Shown piece by piece: positions 59,831-64,000 of a stretch of 64,000 bases of DNA. Both the position numbers and the translations under genes were made by a program. The DNA is from Boletus sp. NGJ (taxonomy: Eukaryota; Basidiomycota; Agaricomycetes; Boletales; Boletaceae): contig JAGTXK010000091.1 in NCBI GenBank assembly GCA_019096195.1, positions 1,054,001 through 1,118,000 of the forward strand, read 5' to 3'. The notes beneath the pieces are model-generated. The model ran no database searches, was not told where the DNA came from, and saw nothing but the letters and a program-made list of their open reading frames with translations. Within the stretch, counting starts at the first letter, position 1. Each line of letters begins with the position of its first letter.

Positions 59831-60468
59831 AAGAGAGACAGTGGTAATAATTTATAATTATCATATACAATATGAAGCCTGCCCTGAATAGGAAAGGCCT
59901 ATTTATACGGGCGTCTGCCCTTCATGTAATCCCAACCTAGATCTACACAACTTCGCATGTAATCTACCAGCTCTCCTAGCTCTTGGTTCCACTTCACCTC
60001 AGAAGCCTGCTCCTGCTCTGTAGATGATCACCACAGTGCTTATGATCATCTTCCTCATCACTTCACACTTGTGTGGCCTCGTTGCCATCCACTCGCGTTG
60101 TTAGATAGCAACTCCAATGCCAACAGAGATTGGCCCGTGCAAGCCTAGGACTCTGCCACTGGCACCCGCCTAAGCCCAGGACTCCACCACTGGTACCATA
60201 TCAGTCAGGACTCCATCACTCACCCCCATATAGGATAGATCTGCCCTTCCTTCAGATTGTGCCACCATTCTCAAAGTCCGAGACTCTGACATTGATTGTA
60301 GAGTAGCAGCTCCAACCCCAAGGGAGGCTCTACATTAAAGCTAGCCATTGGTCCCCAGTCCAAGGATTCATTGGGCCTTGGGAGGTATTTTCCCCTCAAG
60401 TCCAGCTAGTCCAGTAATCACACAGGGTTGATTACTTGGGAACATGTCACTTGTTACCTGGCATAACA
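59831..60468 (+). repeat. LTR of the C family, 5'-truncated copy
   Basis: Aligns with about the last 640 bp of copy C2 (GCCTGCCCT, CTTCATGTAATC, CACTTCACCTCAGAAGCC, GGAGGTATTTTCCCCTCAAG) and ends TGGCATAACA. The first third of the LTR is absent. Confidence 0.8.
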
Positions 60469-61230
60469 CAGGGTGCTAGAACTTGCAACGAGGAGATTTA
60501 CTTTGTCATTGTCCTCCAATGGGTGAGATGCATCAAAAACAGCATTAAAGAGGTCCTTCCACTCCTCCTCCACATACTAGGTCCCAAAATGCTCCATTAT
60601 TGTGATCAACTGGGGAAACTTGATTGCTCCCACTGCCCAGTCCCACACCAACTTCCATGCAGAAAGGTCATGGTGCAAAGACAATAAAATATCTGTAAAA
60701 TGTGAGTGAATAATAATAAGAAATAGTGGGAACTTACCTCAAGATGTGGATGGGCCTGCCTATGTAGAACATTGCTGGATGGACATAGTATTCGATTCAA
60801 CTGGGAATGGAGCTACAATTTACCATTAAGTATGATGTATATGCACCACATTCACAAATGAAAACCTACCTTGAGTTGAACTAGGTTGGCCCAGCACAGA
60901 CTGGATCTCCTGAAGGCCAGATACACCATTAAAGGTGATTATTTCAATGAGGCAATTCCACTCATTAGAATTGTATTCTGGAGAGCCAGTGAATTCGAAA
61001 TCCAGGAACTCGAAAACTCTTTGCATGGTGATCTTCCCCTGTGCATACCTTTCAAGAACAAGCATGACCAAGGGAACAGATATTGTAGGCCATATTTTGA
61101 TGTCTGAAGACATGATCAAGGATGGAGGGGACATAAAGCCAACACATTTTAAAGTCTCTGCTAGTGTAATTTGAACAATGGAATGGATGTAAGCCCAGAT
61201 GCCACCTTGCCTGGCAAACAACCAATTATT
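60469..61230 (-). pseudogene. Fragment of an unrecognised gene, truncated by the LTR
   Basis: Minus-strand segments IWPTISVPLVMLVLERYAQG, VFEFLDFEFTGSPEYN, LIEIITFNGVSGLQEIQ (60860-61110) and, after intron-like sequence, WDWAVGAIKFPQLITIMEHFG, EEWKDLFNAVFDASHP (60480-60640) look like one decayed coding gene. I do not know the family. The right edge of the C-family LTR at 60468 cuts the reading after LLVASSS. Confidence 0.5.
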
Positions 61231-61334
61231 TTGAGCACATAAGAGACAAGAAAAAGTGCTGCTTCTAGAATTATAAGTACTATTGTTTAATGGATGGCAA
61301 TGTAGCCTTGCTTTTGAGATAACTTATACAGCCT

Positions 61335-61690
61335 CACCCCTGAGGCGGCATACTACTATTACATGTTTTACTACTGTGTATGGGTAGAGATCTAGAAAGG
61401 GGAAGGATTGTAGACACATGGATCAATGGATATTTATTGTGAATTGAACTCAGTCTGGGCAATGCCAGCTGTGCACATGATTGCTGGTCAACAGTCCACT
61501 CTACACTCTACACTCCATGCTCCACACACTCCATGCTCCAGCTGGCAATCACGTGCACAGGCGGCATCGCCCAGACTAAGTTCAATTCACAATAAATCAG
61601 TGTGCCTACAATCCTTCCCTCCTCTTCCTCTACCCACACATAGTAGTCGTAGTAGTTGTAAATTGGCCATAATATAACTGTGCTATGACA
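61335..61690. repeat. Imperfect palindrome, MITE-like
   Basis: Arms around 61355-61480 and 61540-61680 are reverse complements: GAAGGATTGTAG...TTTATTGTGAATTGAACT...AGTCTGGGC and the outer TACTACTATGTGTGGGTAGAG-type part. The centre (about 61490-61540) holds CACTCTACACTC/CTCCATGCTC short repeats. No coding capacity; target duplication not identified. Confidence 0.7.
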
Positions 61691-61732
61691 ATGATGCTAA
61701 GATATGCAATGCTATGGCTACATATAGTCAAA

Positions 61733-61862
61733 AAAAAAAAAAAAACATAGATTGGTCAGCAGTCTTGCAGTACTCAGGTTCCTAGTTGCAAGAATAAAAA
61801 ACATAGATTGGGTGAGCATGTGTTTGTAGCACTCAGTTCCTAGTTGCTCATTTTCTTGCCAG
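61733..61862 (+). repeat. Two-copy tandem repeat, about 60 bp
   Basis: ACATAGATTGG...CTCAG-TTCCTAGTTGC occurs twice in a row (about 61745 and 61801), preceded by a run of about 15 A at 61731-61745. Confidence 0.6.
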
Positions 61863-61991
61863 CTAAATACCCAGATCATCTGAATAAAATCCACCATTAT
61901 AACAAGAATGATTCAAAGGCAAGTCTGGATCATCTGAATCCATCATTGTTGTGATCTCATATTTACTTATGATTGCCTACAGACTAAGAAA

Positions 61992-63189
61992 TTACAAATA
62001 TATGACTTCCAGTACATCCTTCCAATTGTTCTTAGTCCTCTTCCTCTTAGTCCTCCTATCCATGCTCTTAGGTATTAGCTGCTGCACAATTTCTCTGTTG
62101 TTCACTTTGATTTCACCTACTTTCACAATGTGCTGCACCACGTCTACTCTTTCAGCGTGCACTTCATTGACTGGGTGCACATGATAAGTCTTGTTTACTC
62201 CATAGGGATTCCAGTAGAATTGCAACAGTTCCTTCAACTGGGAAGCCATGTAAGTTGTATTTTCCCTGTATGCAGTCAGGTTCTAATATACAATAAGCCA
62301 GGCAATCACTAGTAGGACAATGGATACTCACCATTGCTTGTATGGTAAAGGCCAGAAGTAACCCAATGCTTAGTAGCTGTTTCAAGGTTTGGAACACTGT
62401 CCAGATGAGGGATGTGTAACTGCATTTGGCTATATTCTCCTCCAATATGCCAGTATGCTTTTTCCATACAGAAATCTTGGTGTTACCATCATTGCTGGAT
62501 GATGCTACTATGATCAGGTGAAAGCCATCACCTTCATGCATCTAACAGTAGAGTGTCAGTTGATCCCTAGTCTTCACCAACAACTACAGCTGCAGCACTT
62601 ACTGTTAACATCTGCATTCACCCAGATTTCGCATGACACAGTGTTTCCAGTAGCTTTCCGTTGTCCTTATTGAAAACATATATCAGTCTGTTCTCACTGC
62701 CACCCACAATTTCCTCAGGTCCAGCAGTGAAGGCAACTTGTTTTGGGTATGTCTTTGTGGGTTTGATATCATATGTTCGTATGCATGTTTCATTGTCAAA
62801 CCAGTGCAAGCTGAATCCACTCACAGCATTGTCAATAACAAAAATGGTGCAACCTTCATTGACCACTGCAGAGCCTCTGATCTCTAGTGAGACACTGAAA
62901 ATATAATATTGATCAGTGACTCACATTATCATGCCCAGGGATCATGTTGCCAGCACTAAGCTATCTTTACCACGAAGTGTATGCCTACACCCATTGTCTG
63001 ATTCATTATTGTTATTAATGAATGCCAATCTCACTTACATTTCTCTGTCATACATTCCAAATACAACAATATCCTGACCATGGAAAACCGACACCCACAG
63101 AATTGTCATTGACAATTTGACGCTAAAGATATTTGACAGATGATATCCACTATCTAGTGCCCAGACTTGTATTTGCTTATCTGAAACGA
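61992..63189 (-). pseudogene. WD40-repeat/transmembrane protein gene, 5'-truncated
   Basis: Minus-strand exons hold WD40-type blades: KQIQVWALDSGYHLSNIFS near 63120-63190, DIVVFGMYDREMHTLRGKD, then VVNEGCTIFVIDNAVSGFSL, YPKQVAFTAGPEEIVGGSEN and RLIYVFNKDNGKLLETL (62640-62890), VASSSNDGNTKISVWKK near 62450-62510, a hydrophobic helix SIGLLLAFTIQAM near 62332-62375, and a basic C-terminal part ending at a stop at 61992. Introns with GTGAGT/TTAG borders fit. A TGA at 62944-62942 interrupts a small internal exon, and the N-terminal blades are missing, so this is most likely a pseudogene of a multi-copy basidiomycete family. Confidence 0.6.
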
Positions 63190-64000
63190 TCACAGACTAT
63201 ACCACCTATTTATTAACACCCCATCTACACTTTCGCACTACCTACAGACGATACACTCGCCTACCATTCACCAAACTCCATCCTAGCCTTACCACGCATA
63301 CACCTAGAGTAGTCACCCACCGTATCCTCCCCCATACGATACACCATACACCCGACTACACCTACGTACACCTTCACTAGTCGTACCCTAGTCGTGTCCG
63401 TTACACTACGACACCAAGTAGCCTCACGGCTAAAACCCCTGGCTTCACGGCCACAAGCAAGGCCCGCACGCCTATAAACTACGCCACCCCCTGTGGACCT
63501 ACCTGATGCAGCGCTCGGTAGCCACATCACGTGACATAACGCCATACAATGACAGAAACCCCTCTGTCACGTATATGCTCGTTACACGCACGACACCCGT
63601 AGACAGTACCTGACGCAGAGCTCGGTACACTACCCAAGTACTAATCAGGAGCCCACCTCCAGATCCCCAACTCCCCGCTCACCCCGATCCCTGGTTCACG
63701 CCATAGATCACTCCCGACGCTACCCCACGATGCCATCACCAAGTACTAATCAAGCCCACGCTAGATTAACCCAAGTACTGATCAGACAAACGCCAGATCA
63801 CAAGACCCTAGACAAGACCCGATCTATCACCCGATACGATCCCGTCTCGATACCTGATCCAACGATCACCCTATGCGATGCCTTACGCATCAGTCTTTCA
63901 TTCCCCTCTCGCTTCCATTCCTATGTATTAGTTCCCCTTTAGAGATATCACACGTAGCCACGCCTAGAGCGTTCCGGACTACCTTTCACTTACATGCGTA
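63190..64000. other. Repeat-bearing DNA at the window end
   Basis: More GC-rich than the preceding 14 kb. The word CAAGTACTAATCA or CAAGTACTGATCA occurs three times (about 63636, 63739, 63771) and ACCTGATGCAGCGCTCGGTA / ACCTGACGCAGAGCTCGGTA twice (about 63500 and 63608). No gene recognised. Confidence 0.45.

Noticed and set aside
1-64000. CRISPR arrays, bacterial operons, rRNA genes
   Set aside because: The DNA is eukaryotic with spliced genes; no regularly spaced repeat-spacer array and no rRNA sequence was seen.

Overview
The window is nuclear DNA from a filamentous basidiomycete, most likely an Agaricomycete. Genes carry many 40-90 bp GT-AG introns, often with TACTAAC-like branch points. 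The gene families (tandem A1 aspartic proteases, a class 3 secreted lipase, a Ste2-like seven-TM protein) and the repeats (chromodomain Gypsy, Tc1/mariner, hAT and Plavaka-like elements, RecQ-like and WD40 relics) are typical of that class. I cannot name the species.

Layout. 1-5.3 kb: the 3' end of the RNA polymerase III stalk subunit Rpc25, a possible degraded DUF6593-like gene, and a complete six-exon secreted lipase. 5.9-22.1 kb: a repeat block. A hAT element is split by a Tc1/mariner element, which is itself split by a Gypsy retroelement with 349-bp LTRs and a 5-bp target duplication. Next comes a 3'-truncated second Gypsy on the minus strand and an inverted solo LTR of the same family. 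22-29.5 kb: AT-rich relics, including a RecQ-like helicase gene split by a solo LTR, another solo LTR in the opposite orientation, and a degenerate GT-rich minisatellite.

29.5-48.5 kb is a gene-rich island: RPB7 (minus), a Ser/Pro-rich protein (plus), the vacuolar sorting receptor VPS10 (minus, 19 exons), two tandem aspartic proteases (plus), a clean MITE, a Ste2-like seven-TM protein (minus) and a membrane-anchored J-domain protein (minus). I worked out exon structures by hand from splice sites, frame and family conservation. 48.5-64 kb is again mostly repeats: a DIRS-like reverse transcriptase fossil, LTR relatives, short-period low-complexity DNA, a Plavaka-like transposon cut by a second Tc1 family and by a third Gypsy, a palindromic repeat, and a decayed WD40/transmembrane gene.

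Functionally the intact genes are ordinary cell machinery (Pol II and Pol III stalk, endosomal sorting, secreted hydrolases, membrane receptor, chaperone). VPS10, the lipase and the proteases all belong to the secretory/vacuolar route, but nothing shows coordinated regulation. I see no convincing wholly new system. The most informative items are the nested insertions with intact target duplications, a leader block shared by two otherwise dissimilar Gypsy elements, two probable GC-AG introns (one with a GT-AG counterpart in its tandem paralogue), and a strongly supported MITE.
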